A stretch of 64,000 nucleotides of DNA from Geodermatophilus sabuli. GTDB taxonomy: Bacteria; Actinomycetota; Actinomycetes; Mycobacteriales; Geodermatophilaceae. The stretch covers positions 1 to 64,000 of the forward strand of contig NZ_OBDO01000005.1 of assembly GCF_900215145.1 (NCBI RefSeq). The letters run 5' to 3'. The position numbers and the translations under genes are program-made. Positions within the stretch are counted from its first letter, which is position 1, and each line of letters opens with the position of its first letter. Below, piece by piece: positions 56,842 through 64,000 of this stretch. The notes under the pieces were generated by a model. That model worked only from the letters and a program-made list of their open reading frames with translations. It searched no databases and was not told where the DNA came from.

Positions 56842-59217
56842 GCACTGGCGCTCTACCGGAAGTACCGCCCGGCGACCTTCGCCGAGGTGGTCGGCCAGGA
56901 GCACGTGACCACCCCGCTGGTCAACGCCGTCGACGGCGGGCGGATCAACCACGCCTACCTGTTCAGCGGTCCCCGCGGCTGCGGCAAGACCTCGTCGGCG
57001 CGGATCCTGGCCCGGTCGCTGAACTGCGAGCAGGGGCCGACGTCGACCCCGTGCGGCGTCTGCGGCTCGTGCGTGGCCCTGGCGCCCGACGGCCCCGGCT
57101 CGCTCGACGTCATCGAGATCGACGCGGCCAGCCACGGCGGTGTCGACGACGCCCGCGACCTGCGCGAGCGGGCCTTCTTCGCACCGGTGAACAGCCGCTA
57201 CAAGGTCTACATCGTCGACGAGGCGCACATGGTGACCACGCAGGGCTTCAACGCCCTGCTCAAGGTCGTCGAGGAGCCGCCGGAGTTCCTCGTCTTCGTG
57301 TTCGCCACCACCGAGCCGGACAAGGTGCTGCCCACCATCCGCTCGCGGACCCACCACTACCCGTTCCGGCTGGTGCCGCCGACGACGCTGCGCGGCCTGC
57401 TGGAGAAGACCTGCGCGGCCGAGGGCGTGACCGTCGAGCCGACCGTCTTCCCGCTGGTGGTCCGGGCCGGCGGCGGCTCGGTGCGCGACTCGCTGTCGAT
57501 CCTCGACCAGCTGCTGGCCGGGGCCGGGCCCGAGGGTGTCACCTACAAGAGCGCCGTCGGGCTGCTCGGCGTCACCGACGACGCCCTCCTCGACGAGGCG
57601 ATCGACGCCCTCGCCGCGCACGACGCGCCGGGGGTCTTCCGCGCCGTCGACCGGGTGGTCGAGGCCGGGCACGACCCCCGCCGCTTCGCCACCGACCTGC
57701 TCGACCGGCTGCGTGACCTCATCGTGCTCGACGCCGTCCCCGACGCCGGCGGCAACGGGCTGCTCGACTGCCCGCCCGACCGGCTGGACCTCATGAGCTC
57801 CCAGGCCCGGGCGCTCGGCTCGGCCACGCTGTCGCGGATGGCCGACACCGTCCACGAGGGCCTGACCGAGATGCGCGGGACGACGGCGCCGCGGCTGCTG
57901 CTCGAGCTGGTGTGCGCCCGGATGCTGCTGCCCGGCACCGACGACTCCGCGGCGGCCACCCTGCAGCGGCTGGAGCGCCTCGAGCGGCGGATGTCGATCG
58001 CCGGTGAGCACGCCGGCCGGGCGGGTGGGGGAGCGATCGCCGAGGCCCCCGCCGCCCCGGAGGCGGAGGTCCGCCGCCCGCCGGTGGACGACACCCCGCC
58101 CGCGCCGCCGGCCGGCCCGCGGCGGGAGTTCGTGCGCAGGTCGCAGGCCGGGGAGACCGCTGCCCCGGCCGCGCCCGCCCAGCGCCCGGCGACCCCGCCG
58201 GCTGCCGAGCGCCCCGTGACCCCGCCGGCTGCCGAGCGCCCGGCGGCCGCGCCGCCCACCGAGCGCCCGGCGGCCGCGCCGCCCACAGGGCGCCCCGCGG
58301 TCCCGGTAGCCGAGTCGCCGGCAGCGGCGCCCGCGGCGGCCGCCGACGACTGGCCCGCGACCACGCCACCCGGTTCCGGCGCGCCGGACGCGCGCCCGGC
58401 GCCGGCGACCGACGACGGCTGGCCCGCGACGACCCCGCCCGGCTCCGGCGGGGCGGCGCGCCCCGCCGCCCCCGCGACCCCCGCCGCGCCGGCCACGCCC
58501 GATGCGGAACGGCCGCGGCCCCGGGTCGCCGACGCCGAGCCGGACATCCCCCTGCCGCCGGAGCCGACCGACGACGAGGACTGGCCGCACCAGCCGCGTC
58601 CCGCCGCCGCTGCCGCGGCGGCCGCCCGCCTCGACCAGCCCCGGCCGGCCGCCGACGACGCGCCCCGGGCCGCGGCGGAGTCCGCGCCGGCGCCGCGCGG
58701 CGGGGAGCCGACGCCGGTGGTGTCGGCGCAGCCCGAGCAGCCCGCCGGCGACGGCGAACTCACCACCGCCGACGTCCGGCGCACGTGGCCGGAGCTGCTC
58801 AAGGTCGTCCGCGGTCACAAGCGCACGACCGAGGCGCTGCTGAAGAGCGCCCAGGTGCACGACCTGGGCAACGGCACGCTCACCCTGGCGGCCACCTCGC
58901 CGGCGCTGGCCAAGATGCTCGGGGACGACCTGAACAAGGACGTCGTCCGGCAGTCGCTGCAGGAGCTGCTCGGCGTGCGCTGGAAGGTGCAGGTCGTCGT
59001 CGAGGGCGCCGCCGCCCGCAGCGGTGGGCCGGCAGTGGCCCCGGAGGCCGCCCGCGAGGCGGCGCGGGCGGCGGAGGTCGCCGAGGCCCGCGAGCTCATG
59101 GCCGAGCGGGCCGCGGAGGGGTCCGGTGGCCGGGAACCCGCGCCGGTCGTCGACCCGGAGCAGGCGGCGCTGTCCCTGCTGCGCGCCCAGCTCGGCGCCC
59201 GCCCCATCGAGGACTGA
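56839..59217 (+). CDS. dnaX: DNA polymerase III subunit gamma/tau
   Basis: 792 residues from GTG 56839. AAA+ clamp loader: RKYRPATFAEVVGQEHV, Walker A GPRGCGKT (44-51), four zinc Cys (63, 72, 75, 78), DEAH at 127-130 and ATTEPDKVLPTIRSR (sensor 1). It is followed by a collar domain to about 375, a long Pro/Ala-rich linker with tandem-like ERPAAAPPT units (about 440-640) and a tau-type C-terminal domain (VRRTWPELLKVVRGHKRTTE). No A-rich slippery site was seen, so only the tau form is expected. It loads beta clamps. Its TGA starts a copy of repeat family B. Confidence 0.95.
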   Translation: MALALYRKYRPATFAEVVGQEHVTTPLVNAVDGGRINHAYLFSGPRGCGKTSSARILARSLNCEQGPTSTPCGVCGSCVALAPDGPGSLDVIEIDAASHGGVDDARDLRERAFFAPVNSRYKVYIVDEAHMVTTQGFNALLKVVEEPPEFLVFVFATTEPDKVLPTIRSRTHHYPFRLVPPTTLRGLLEKTCAAEGVTVEPTVFPLVVRAGGGSVRDSLSILDQLLAGAGPEGVTYKSAVGLLGVTDDALLDEAIDALAAHDAPGVFRAVDRVVEAGHDPRRFATDLLDRLRDLIVLDAVPDAGGNGLLDCPPDRLDLMSSQARALGSATLSRMADTVHEGLTEMRGTTAPRLLLELVCARMLLPGTDDSAAATLQRLERLERRMSIAGEHAGRAGGGAIAEAPAAPEAEVRRPPVDDTPPAPPAGPRREFVRRSQAGETAAPAAPAQRPATPPAAERPVTPPAAERPAAAPPTERPAAAPPTGRPAVPVAESPAAAPAAAADDWPATTPPGSGAPDARPAPATDDGWPATTPPGSGGAARPAAPATPAAPATPDAERPRPRVADAEPDIPLPPEPTDDEDWPHQPRPAAAAAAAARLDQPRPAADDAPRAAAESAPAPRGGEPTPVVSAQPEQPAGDGELTTADVRRTWPELLKVVRGHKRTTEALLKSAQVHDLGNGTLTLAATSPALAKMLGDDLNKDVVRQSLQELLGVRWKVQVVVEGAAARSGGPAVAPEAAREAARAAEVAEARELMAERAAEGSGGREPAPVVDPEQAALSLLRAQLGARPIED

Positions 59218-59280
59218 GGAAGGACCCCCTGCCCCCCACCGTTCGCAAGCTCGCGGCGGGACCCTGCAGGGGGGCCATGA
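59218..59280 (+). repeat. Family B stop-codon repeat after dnaX
   Basis: The dnaX TGA runs into GGAAGGACCCCCTGCCCC, as after marR. CCCCCTGC (59225-59232) pairs with GCAGGGGG (59266-59273). In the tandem copies after recR the same position reads CCCCGTCC/GGACGGGG, so both arms changed together. The 59218-59297 gap holds nothing else. Confidence 0.8.
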
Positions 59281-59297
59281 GGCAGGCGCGCCTGCTC

Positions 59298-59783
59298 TCA
59301 GCCCTGCGCGAGGACCTCGTCGAGGCGCTCGTAGCCCTCGCGGACCCCGACCTCCATGCCGCTGGCGACGAAGGCGTCGCGGTCGGCGAACGAGTCGACC
59401 AGGGACGTCGCGGTCAGCCGGGTGCGGCCGTCGCCGAGGTCCTCGAGCACGAGCTTCTCCAGCGCGACGCCGTCGGGCATGCCCTCGAAGGTGAACGTCT
59501 GCACGATGAGCTCGTCCGGCCGGACCTCGTGAAAGCAGCCGTGGAAGCCGTACTCCTCCCCGCCCTGGCGGTGCACGTACCGGTAGGAGCCACCGGTGCG
59601 GCAGTCGAAGTGGTCGATCGACATCTCCAGGCCGCGTGGCCCCATCCACCGGACGACCAGCTCGGGGTCGGTGTGCGCGCGGAACACCTTGGCCGGCGGG
59701 GCGTCGAACTCCCGGGTGATCCGGATCAGCGGGACCTCGGGGTCGGCGGCGATCTGCGTCTCGTGGTGCTCGGTGGTGGTCAT
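59298..59783 (-). CDS. SRPBCC-family protein (AHSA1-like)
   Basis: 161 residues from ATG 59783, which overlaps the ArsR stop (ATGA). The helix-grip fold is visible: IRITREFDAPPAKVFRAHTD, PELVVRWMGPRGLEMSIDHF, DCRTGGSYRYVHRQGGEEYG, FTFEGMPDGVALEKLVLEDL and TRLTATSLVDSFADRDAF. These proteins have a hydrophobic ligand pocket. ArsR-SRPBCC pairs are common in actinobacteria; ligand unknown. The pair is inserted between dnaX and ybaB on the other strand. Confidence 0.87.
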   Translation of the reverse strand: MTTTEHHETQIAADPEVPLIRITREFDAPPAKVFRAHTDPELVVRWMGPRGLEMSIDHFDCRTGGSYRYVHRQGGEEYGFHGCFHEVRPDELIVQTFTFEGMPDGVALEKLVLEDLGDGRTRLTATSLVDSFADRDAFVASGMEVGVREGYERLDEVLAQG

Positions 59784-60148
59784 GACGGTGTTCCTCCCTC
59801 GGGTGGTGCAGCGGTGGGTGGGCTGTCGTCCGGCATCGACCGGAGGACGTCGTCCAGGCGGCGGTAACGCTCCTCGGCCTGGCGGCGGTAGCGCTCGATC
59901 CACTTCGTCATGAGGTCGAAGACCTCCGCTTCCAGGTGCACCGGGCGGCGCTGGGCGTCACGGCTGCGGCTGACCAGGCCGGCGTCCTCCAGCACCCGCA
60001 GGTGCTTGGAGACGGCCTGGACGCTCACGTCGTAGGGCTCGGCGAGCTCGCCGACGGTGGCGTCGGCCACCGTCAGCCGGGCGACCATGTCGCGCCGGGT
60101 GGGATCGGCCAGGGCCGCGAAGACCCGGGACAGCGGATCGGCGGCCAT
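59780..60148 (-). CDS. ArsR-family transcription repressor
   Basis: 122 residues from ATG 60148 (GGGGGACCTCC is not a clear ribosome site, but AGGAGG lies 12 bases upstream). Winged helix: ALADPTRRDMVARLTVADAT, VGELAEPYDVSVQAVSKHLR (recognition helix), VLEDAGLVSRSRDAQRRPVH and LEAEVFDLMTKWIERYRRQA. No CxC metal-binding motif is present, so it is a non-metal-sensing member. It likely represses itself and the SRPBCC gene through two operators upstream. Confidence 0.92.
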   Translation of the reverse strand: MAADPLSRVFAALADPTRRDMVARLTVADATVGELAEPYDVSVQAVSKHLRVLEDAGLVSRSRDAQRRPVHLEAEVFDLMTKWIERYRRQAEERYRRLDDVLRSMPDDSPPTAAPPEGGTPS

Positions 60149-60166
60149 CAGGGGGACCTCCTCTCG

Positions 60167-60182
60167 TCAACCAACCGGTTGA
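60167..60182. promoter_or_regulatory. ArsR operator 1 (TCAACC-N4-GGTTGA)
   Basis: A perfect 6+6 inverted repeat with a 4-base centre (AACC), 18 bases before the arsR start on the minus strand. An identical pair of arms occurs at 60214-60229. Confidence 0.75.
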
Positions 60183-60213
60183 AAAAGAGGGTGCGCCTGA
60201 GGGTGGCGTGTTG

Positions 60214-60229
60214 TCAACCTCCTGGTTGA
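60214..60229. promoter_or_regulatory. ArsR operator 2 (TCAACC-N4-GGTTGA)
   Basis: Same arms as operator 1 with centre TCCT, centres 47 bp apart. Its arm is part of TTGACA on the minus strand (GGTTGACAACACG), a likely -35 box for arsR, so bound protein would block transcription. Confidence 0.75.
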
Positions 60230-60287
60230 AGAAGGTGGTCGGCCCGTCGTCCCGCCGCGCGTCGTACCCGCGGCCTACGCTCGGGTC

Positions 60288-60626
60288 ATGTTCCCCGGTG
60301 GTCAGCCCGACATGGCACAGCTGCTCAAGCAGGCGCAGCAGATGCAGCAGCAGCTGGCTGCCGCGCAGGAGCAGCTGGCGCAGGAGACCGTCACCGGCTC
60401 GGCCGGAGGTGGCCTGGTGACGGCGACGATGACCGGTCAGGGCGAGCTGTCCGCGGTGACCATCGCCCCCGAGGCGGTCGACCCGGCCGACGTCGAGACC
60501 CTGCAGGACCTCGTCGTCGCCGCCGTCCGTGACGCCTCGCGCCAGGTCAACGAACTCACCGCCAGTCGGATGGGGCCGCTCGCCGGCGGCCTCGGCGGCG
60601 GCGGCCTGGGGTTGCCGGGCCTCTGA
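60288..60626 (+). CDS. ybaB: YbaB/EbfC nucleoid-associated protein
   Basis: 112 residues from ATG 60288. [20 protein letters not shown] (N-terminal coiled helix), [40 protein letters not shown] and [16 protein letters not shown] match YbaB. It binds DNA as a dimer and lies before recR as in many bacteria. TACGCT (60276-60281) is six bases upstream with no ribosome site, so leaderless translation is likely. Confidence 0.95.
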   Translation: MFPGGQPDMAQLLKQAQQMQQQLAAAQEQLAQETVTGSAGGGLVTATMTGQGELSAVTIAPEAVDPADVETLQDLVVAAVRDASRQVNELTASRMGPLAGGLGGGGLGLPGL

Positions 60627-60660
60627 GTCCCGGCGTCCCCTCCACGACGAGAGGAACACC

Positions 60661-61260
60661 GTGTACGAGGGGGCCGTCCAGGACCTCATCGACGAGCTCG
60701 GCCGCCTGCCCGGGGTCGGGCCGAAGAGCGCCCAGCGCATCGCGTTCCACCTGCTGGCGTCGGAGTCCGCCGACGTCGGCAGGCTGGTGGCGGCGTTGCA
60801 GCGCGTCCAGGCCGAGGTCCGCTTCTGCGTGACCTGCTACAACGTCGCCGAGGCCGAGCAGTGCCGCATCTGCCGGGACCCGCGGCGCACCGACGACGTC
60901 ATCTGCGTCGTCGAGGAACCCAAGGACGTCGTCGCCATCGAGCGCACCCGCGAGTTCCGCGGCCGCTACCACGTGCTCGGCGGCGCCATCAGCCCGATCG
61001 AGGGCGTCGGCCCCGACGACCTGCGGGTCAAGGAGCTGATGACCCGGCTGATGAACGGCACGGTCACCGAACTGATCATCGCCACCGACCCCAACCTCGA
61101 GGGCGAGGCGACGGCCGCCTACCTGGCGCGGCTGGTCGGGCCGATGGGGGTGGCCGTGTCGCGGCTGGCCAGCGGACTGCCGGTGGGCGGTGACCTGGAG
61201 TACGCCGACGAGGTGACGCTGGGCCGGGCGTTCGAGGGCCGCCGCCGGATCGACGCCTGA
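60661..61260 (+). CDS. recR: Recombination protein RecR
   Basis: 199 residues from GTG 60661 with GAGAGGA upstream. Helix-hairpin-helix [20 protein letters not shown], zinc finger [16 protein letters not shown], Toprim domain [20 protein letters not shown] and [39 protein letters not shown]. RecR loads RecA with RecFO at gaps. It follows ybaB by 34 bases. The 12 bases encoding its last residues and stop (ATCGACGCCTGA) recur twice in the downstream repeat array. Confidence 0.96.
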   Translation: MYEGAVQDLIDELGRLPGVGPKSAQRIAFHLLASESADVGRLVAALQRVQAEVRFCVTCYNVAEAEQCRICRDPRRTDDVICVVEEPKDVVAIERTREFRGRYHVLGGAISPIEGVGPDDLRVKELMTRLMNGTVTELIIATDPNLEGEATAAYLARLVGPMGVAVSRLASGLPVGGDLEYADEVTLGRAFEGRRRIDA

Positions 61261-61603
61261 CGCCGTCGGGAGCATCGCAGGGAGCGCCAGCGACCGAGGA
61301 GCGGACCGGGGGCGGAAGGCGTCCATGGGCATCGACGCCTGAGGAAGGACCCCGTCCTCCCCACCCCTCGCCGGCTCGGGGCGGTGCCCTGGACGGGGCC
61401 GGGGCGGAAGGCGTCCATGGGCATCGACGCCTGAGGAAGGACCCCGTCCTCCCCACTCCTCGCCGGCTCGGGGCGGTGCCCTGGACGGGGCCGGGGCGGA
61501 AGGCGTCCATGGGCACCGCCTGACGCGGTCGGGAGCATCGGAGGGAGCGCCGGCGACCGAGGAGCGGACCGGGGGCGGAAGGCGTCCATGGGCACCGCCT
61601 GAC
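61261..61603 (+). repeat. Composite repeat array downstream of recR (A-B-B-A)
   Basis: Order: family A copy 61261-61320; two 92-bp family B units, 61331-61422 and 61423-61514, differing at one base; family A copy 61524-61583 (57 of 60 bases as the first). Each ends GGCGGAAGGCGTCCATGGGC. Each B unit begins ATCGACGCCTGA, a copy of the recR 3' end, then GGAAGGACCCC, and has stem CCCCGTCC (61350-61357) / GGACGGGG (61391-61398). The 61261-61779 gap has no other gene; 61604-61779 is the leader of the next gene, without a convincing promoter. Confidence 0.88.
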
Positions 61604-61779
61604 GCCGGGTCCCACCCGCTCGGGGGGAGCCCAGTCACGAGGCGATAACAGTCATCCAGCGGATCCCGGCGACGGAACCGCCCTGTGCTACGCATGGGTA
61701 ACCAACACCCACACCCCGCCGCGGCGCGGACGATGTCCGGCGCCCGCGGGGGATCTCAGGAAGAAACGAAGGTAGGCGG

Positions 61780-63420
61780 ATGAGTTCCGTTCTGACCGGC
61801 CGGCGCATGCGCGCGGCCACGGCGGGTCTCGCGGTGACCGCGCTCGCGCTCACGGCGTGCGGTGGGAGCGACGGCGACGAGGGTGGTTCGGGCGGCGGCA
61901 GCGGCGACGCGCTGACGATCGGCACCACCGACAAGATCACGACGCTGGACCCCGCGGGTTCGTACGACAACGGCTCCTTCGCCGTCATGAACCAGGTGTT
62001 CCCGTTCCTGATGAACACCGGCTTCGGCAGCCCGGACGTCGAGCCGGACATCGCCGAGTCGGCCGAGTTCACCTCGCCCACCGAGTACACGGTCACCCTG
62101 AAGCAGGGCCTGAAGTGGGCCAACGGCAACGACCTGACCGCCTCGGACGTGAAGTTCTCCTTCGACCGCCAGGTCGCCATCGCCGACCCCAACGGGCCGT
62201 CGTCGCTGCTGGCCAACCTGGAGAGCGTCGAGGCCGTCGACGACACCACCGTCGTCTTCCGGCTCACGCAGCCCAACGACCAGACCTTCCCGCAGGTGCT
62301 GTCCAGCCCGGTCGGGCCGATCGTCGACGAGGACGTCTTCTCGGCGACCGAGCTGACCACCGACCAGGAGATCGTCGACGGCGAGGCCTTCCACGGGCCG
62401 TACACGATCACCAACTACGACCAGAACAACCTCATCTCCTACGAGGCCTACCCCGACTACGAGGGCCTCCTGGGCGCGCCCAAGACCGACCGGGTCAACG
62501 TCCGCTACTACGCCGACGCCTCGAACCTCAAGCTGGACATCGAGGAGGGCAACATCGACGTCGCCTTCCGCAGCCTGAGCGCGACCGACATCGACGACCT
62601 GCGCGGCAACGACGAGGTCGAGGTCGTGGACGGCCCCGGCGGGGAGATCCGCTACATCGTCTTCAACTTCAACACCCAGCCCTTCGGCGCCACCCAGCCC
62701 GACGCCGACCCGGCCAAGGCGCTCGCCGTCCGCCAGGCGGTGGCCAACCTGATCGACCGTCAGGAGATCGCCGAGCAGGTCTACCGGGGCACCTACACGC
62801 CGCTGTACTCCTACGTCGCCGACGGCCTGACCGGCGCGACGGAGTCCCTGAGCGAGCTCTACGGCGACGGCAACGGTGGCCCGGACGCCGACAAGGCGGC
62901 GCAGGTGCTCCAGGCGGCCGGCGTGCAGACCCCGGTGCAGCTGAGCCTGCAGTACTCCAACGACCACTACGGGCCGTCCTCGGGTGACGAGTACGCCCTG
63001 ATCAAGGACCAGCTGGAGTCCACCGGCCTGTTCCAGGTCGACCTGCAGACCACCGAGTGGGTGCAGTACTCCGAGGACCGCGTCGCGGACGTCTACCCGG
63101 CGTACCAGCTCGGCTGGTTCCCGGACTACTCCGACGCCGACAACTACCTGTCGCCGTTCTTCAAGCTGGACAACTTCCTCTCGAACCACTACGAGAACCA
63201 GCTGGTCAACGACCTGATCCTGCAGCAGCTGGCCACGCCGGACCCGGCGCAGCGCCAGGCCCTGATCGAGCAGATCCAGGACCTCGTCGCCGCGGACCTG
63301 TCCACCGTGCCCTACCTGCAGGGTTCGCAGGTCGCCGTCGTCCGGACGGGCGTGGAGGGCGCGGCCGACACGCTCGACGCGTCCTTCAAGTTCCGCTACG
63401 GCGCCCTGAGCCGGGGCTGA
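61780..63420 (+). CDS. Peptide/nickel-type ABC transporter substrate-binding lipoprotein
   Basis: 546 residues from ATG 61780. Lipobox LALTAC at Cys 27, then a Gly/Ser linker. SBP family 5 motifs: ALTIGTTDKITTLDPAGSYD, VTLKQGLKWANGNDLTASDV, KFSFDRQVAI and TITNYDQNNLISYEAYPDY. Then IRYIVFNFNTQPFGATQPD, AVRQAVANLIDRQEIAEQVY and QLGWFPDYSDADNYLSPFF follow. It delivers oligopeptides or similar ligands to the DppB-type permease that starts at 63526. A large hairpin between the two genes may keep the binding protein in excess. Confidence 0.93.
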   Translation: MSSVLTGRRMRAATAGLAVTALALTACGGSDGDEGGSGGGSGDALTIGTTDKITTLDPAGSYDNGSFAVMNQVFPFLMNTGFGSPDVEPDIAESAEFTSPTEYTVTLKQGLKWANGNDLTASDVKFSFDRQVAIADPNGPSSLLANLESVEAVDDTTVVFRLTQPNDQTFPQVLSSPVGPIVDEDVFSATELTTDQEIVDGEAFHGPYTITNYDQNNLISYEAYPDYEGLLGAPKTDRVNVRYYADASNLKLDIEEGNIDVAFRSLSATDIDDLRGNDEVEVVDGPGGEIRYIVFNFNTQPFGATQPDADPAKALAVRQAVANLIDRQEIAEQVYRGTYTPLYSYVADGLTGATESLSELYGDGNGGPDADKAAQVLQAAGVQTPVQLSLQYSNDHYGPSSGDEYALIKDQLESTGLFQVDLQTTEWVQYSEDRVADVYPAYQLGWFPDYSDADNYLSPFFKLDNFLSNHYENQLVNDLILQQLATPDPAQRQALIEQIQDLVAADLSTVPYLQGSQVAVVRTGVEGAADTLDASFKFRYGALSRG

Positions 63421-63447
63421 CGACCGGCCTGAGAGGGTAGCGACACC

Positions 63448-63489
63448 GGCCCCGGGTGACCCCGCCGCACGGCGGAGTCACCCGGGGCC
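63448..63489 (+). terminator. Large intercistronic hairpin (attenuator-like)
   Basis: Outer arms GGCCCCGGGTGAC (63448-63460) and GTCACCCGGGGCC (63477-63489) are perfectly complementary over 13 bp; an inner CCGCC/GGCGG pair (63462-63466/63471-63475) extends the stem. It lies between the binding-protein and permease genes and lacks a T tract. Confidence 0.7.
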
Positions 63490-63525
63490 ACCCATGTGCG
63501 GACCACGCACGCACGGAGGAAGGCC

Positions 63526-64000
63526 ATGACCACAGCAGCGACCGAGCTCGCGGCCGGCGAGCCGGCCCAGGAGGACGCGCCGGCGCGCAGTCGTCGCGGC
63601 GGCGGAGGCCTGGGCGCCTACATCCTGATCCGCTTCCTGCTGATCTTCCCGACCGTCTTCATCCTGGTGACGACGGTCTTCTTCCTGATGCGCTCGACCG
63701 GTGACCCGATCACCGCCGCGCTCGGGGGCCGGCTGACCGGCGCGGAGCTGGCGCAGCGGGTGCAGGAGGCCGGGTACGACCGGCCGATCATCGTGCAGTA
63801 CCTCGAGTACCTGGGCAACGTCTTCACCGGCGACTTCGGGACGACGCTGTCCGACCGCCGCCCGGTCACCGAGGTGCTCGCCACCTTCGGGACGGCGACC
63901 CTCGAGCTGGCCTGCTACGCGCTGCTCGTCGCCTTCGTCCTGGGCATCCCGTTCGGCCGGCTGGCCGCCTACGCCCGCGACAGGTGGCCCGACGCGGTGC
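63526..64000 (+). CDS. DppB-type peptide ABC permease (partial, runs off the window)
   Basis: 158 residues are visible from ATG 63526, with GGAGGAAGG upstream. After a hydrophilic start, GLGAYILIRFLLIFPTVFIL is the first helix, followed by the typical FFLMRSTGDPITAALGGRLT, QEAGYDRPIIVQYLEYLGNV, FTGDFGTTLSDRRPVTEVLA and TATLELACYALLVAFVLGIP. This is the DppB/OppB pattern. The coupling loop and C-terminus lie beyond base 64000. Confidence 0.93.
   Translation, partial: MTTAATELAAGEPAQEDAPARSRRGGGGLGAYILIRFLLIFPTVFILVTTVFFLMRSTGDPITAALGGRLTGAELAQRVQEAGYDRPIIVQYLEYLGNVFTGDFGTTLSDRRPVTEVLATFGTATLELACYALLVAFVLGIPFGRLAAYARDRWPDAV

Noticed and set aside
56839..59217. Programmed frameshift in dnaX producing gamma
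   Set aside because: No A-rich slippery heptamer or following stem was seen; a single tau-length frame is intact.
61261..61620. Insertion-sequence ends or transposon remnants downstream of recR
   Set aside because: The units have no terminal inverted repeats or transposase fragment; they fit the short stop-linked repeat families better.

Overview
The window is very GC-rich with GTG/ATG starts, dense same-strand overlaps of the ATGA/GTGA type, tRNAs mostly without encoded CCA, and actinobacterial marker genes (DUF2630, TadA-associated protein, CGNR zinc finger, PknB-type kinase, dnaX-ybaB-recR). This points to the chromosome of a high-GC actinobacterium; the gene style suggests Geodermatophilaceae (Blastococcus/Geodermatophilus/Modestobacter type), which is inference. 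No rRNA, CRISPR array, insertion sequence or prophage was seen.

Region 1 (1-19.2 kb) is an exopolysaccharide locus. It holds the 3' end of one polyprenyl sugar-phosphate transferase and a complete second one, three GT4 glycosyltransferases, a polysaccharide deacetylase, a Wzz-like chain-length protein, an O-antigen-polymerase-like protein with a Wzz-like C-terminal part, and an ATP-grasp protein. It also holds two tandem secreted proteins sharing one uncharacterised domain (one carries a malectin-like domain) and a secreted proline-rich protein built on 171-bp and 105-bp tandem repeats. A PHP/HhH protein and a DoxX-like protein interrupt it.

Region 2 (19.2-28.4 kb) is mixed: a PAP2-diacylglycerol kinase fusion, a CGNR regulator divergent from an MFS exporter, tRNA-Ser(GCT) and tRNA-Arg(ACG), a membrane protein divergent from a MarR regulator, a BenE transporter, an FMN-dependent alpha-hydroxyacid oxidase, a secreted membrane-anchored protein and a second MarR.

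Region 3 (28.5-36.4 kb) is a tightly coupled seven-gene operon that encodes the whole route from sedoheptulose-7-phosphate to ADP-D,D-heptose (GmhA, HldE, and GmhB fused to a GT2 glycosyltransferase), plus two GT9 heptosyltransferase-like and two GT4-like enzymes. No HldD epimerase is visible. A solute-binding/VWA protein and a UDP-glucuronate decarboxylase follow on the opposite strand.

Region 4 (39.3-47.2 kb) is housekeeping: DUF2630, TyrA, PaaI thioesterase, an O-methyltransferase / TadA-associated protein / HAD / TadA operon, tRNA-Ser(CGA), a Ser/Thr kinase, tRNA-Ser(GGA), an EamA exporter and the SRP RNA.

Region 5 (47.3-56.7 kb) is one long operon: IclR regulator, flavin-type oxidoreductase, M20 hydrolase, ribose-type ABC transporter (SBP, ATPase, two permeases), amidohydrolase and aminotransferase. 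It looks like uptake and breakdown of an unidentified N-acyl or amino-sugar-like compound, with a CRP-type palindrome at its head.

Region 6 (56.8-64 kb) has dnaX, an inserted ArsR/SRPBCC pair with two perfect operators, ybaB, recR, an array of stop-codon-associated repeats, and the start of a peptide ABC transporter that runs off the window. Two intergenic repeat families (A, 60 bp; B, hairpin with covarying stems) sit directly at stop codons of unrelated genes across the window.
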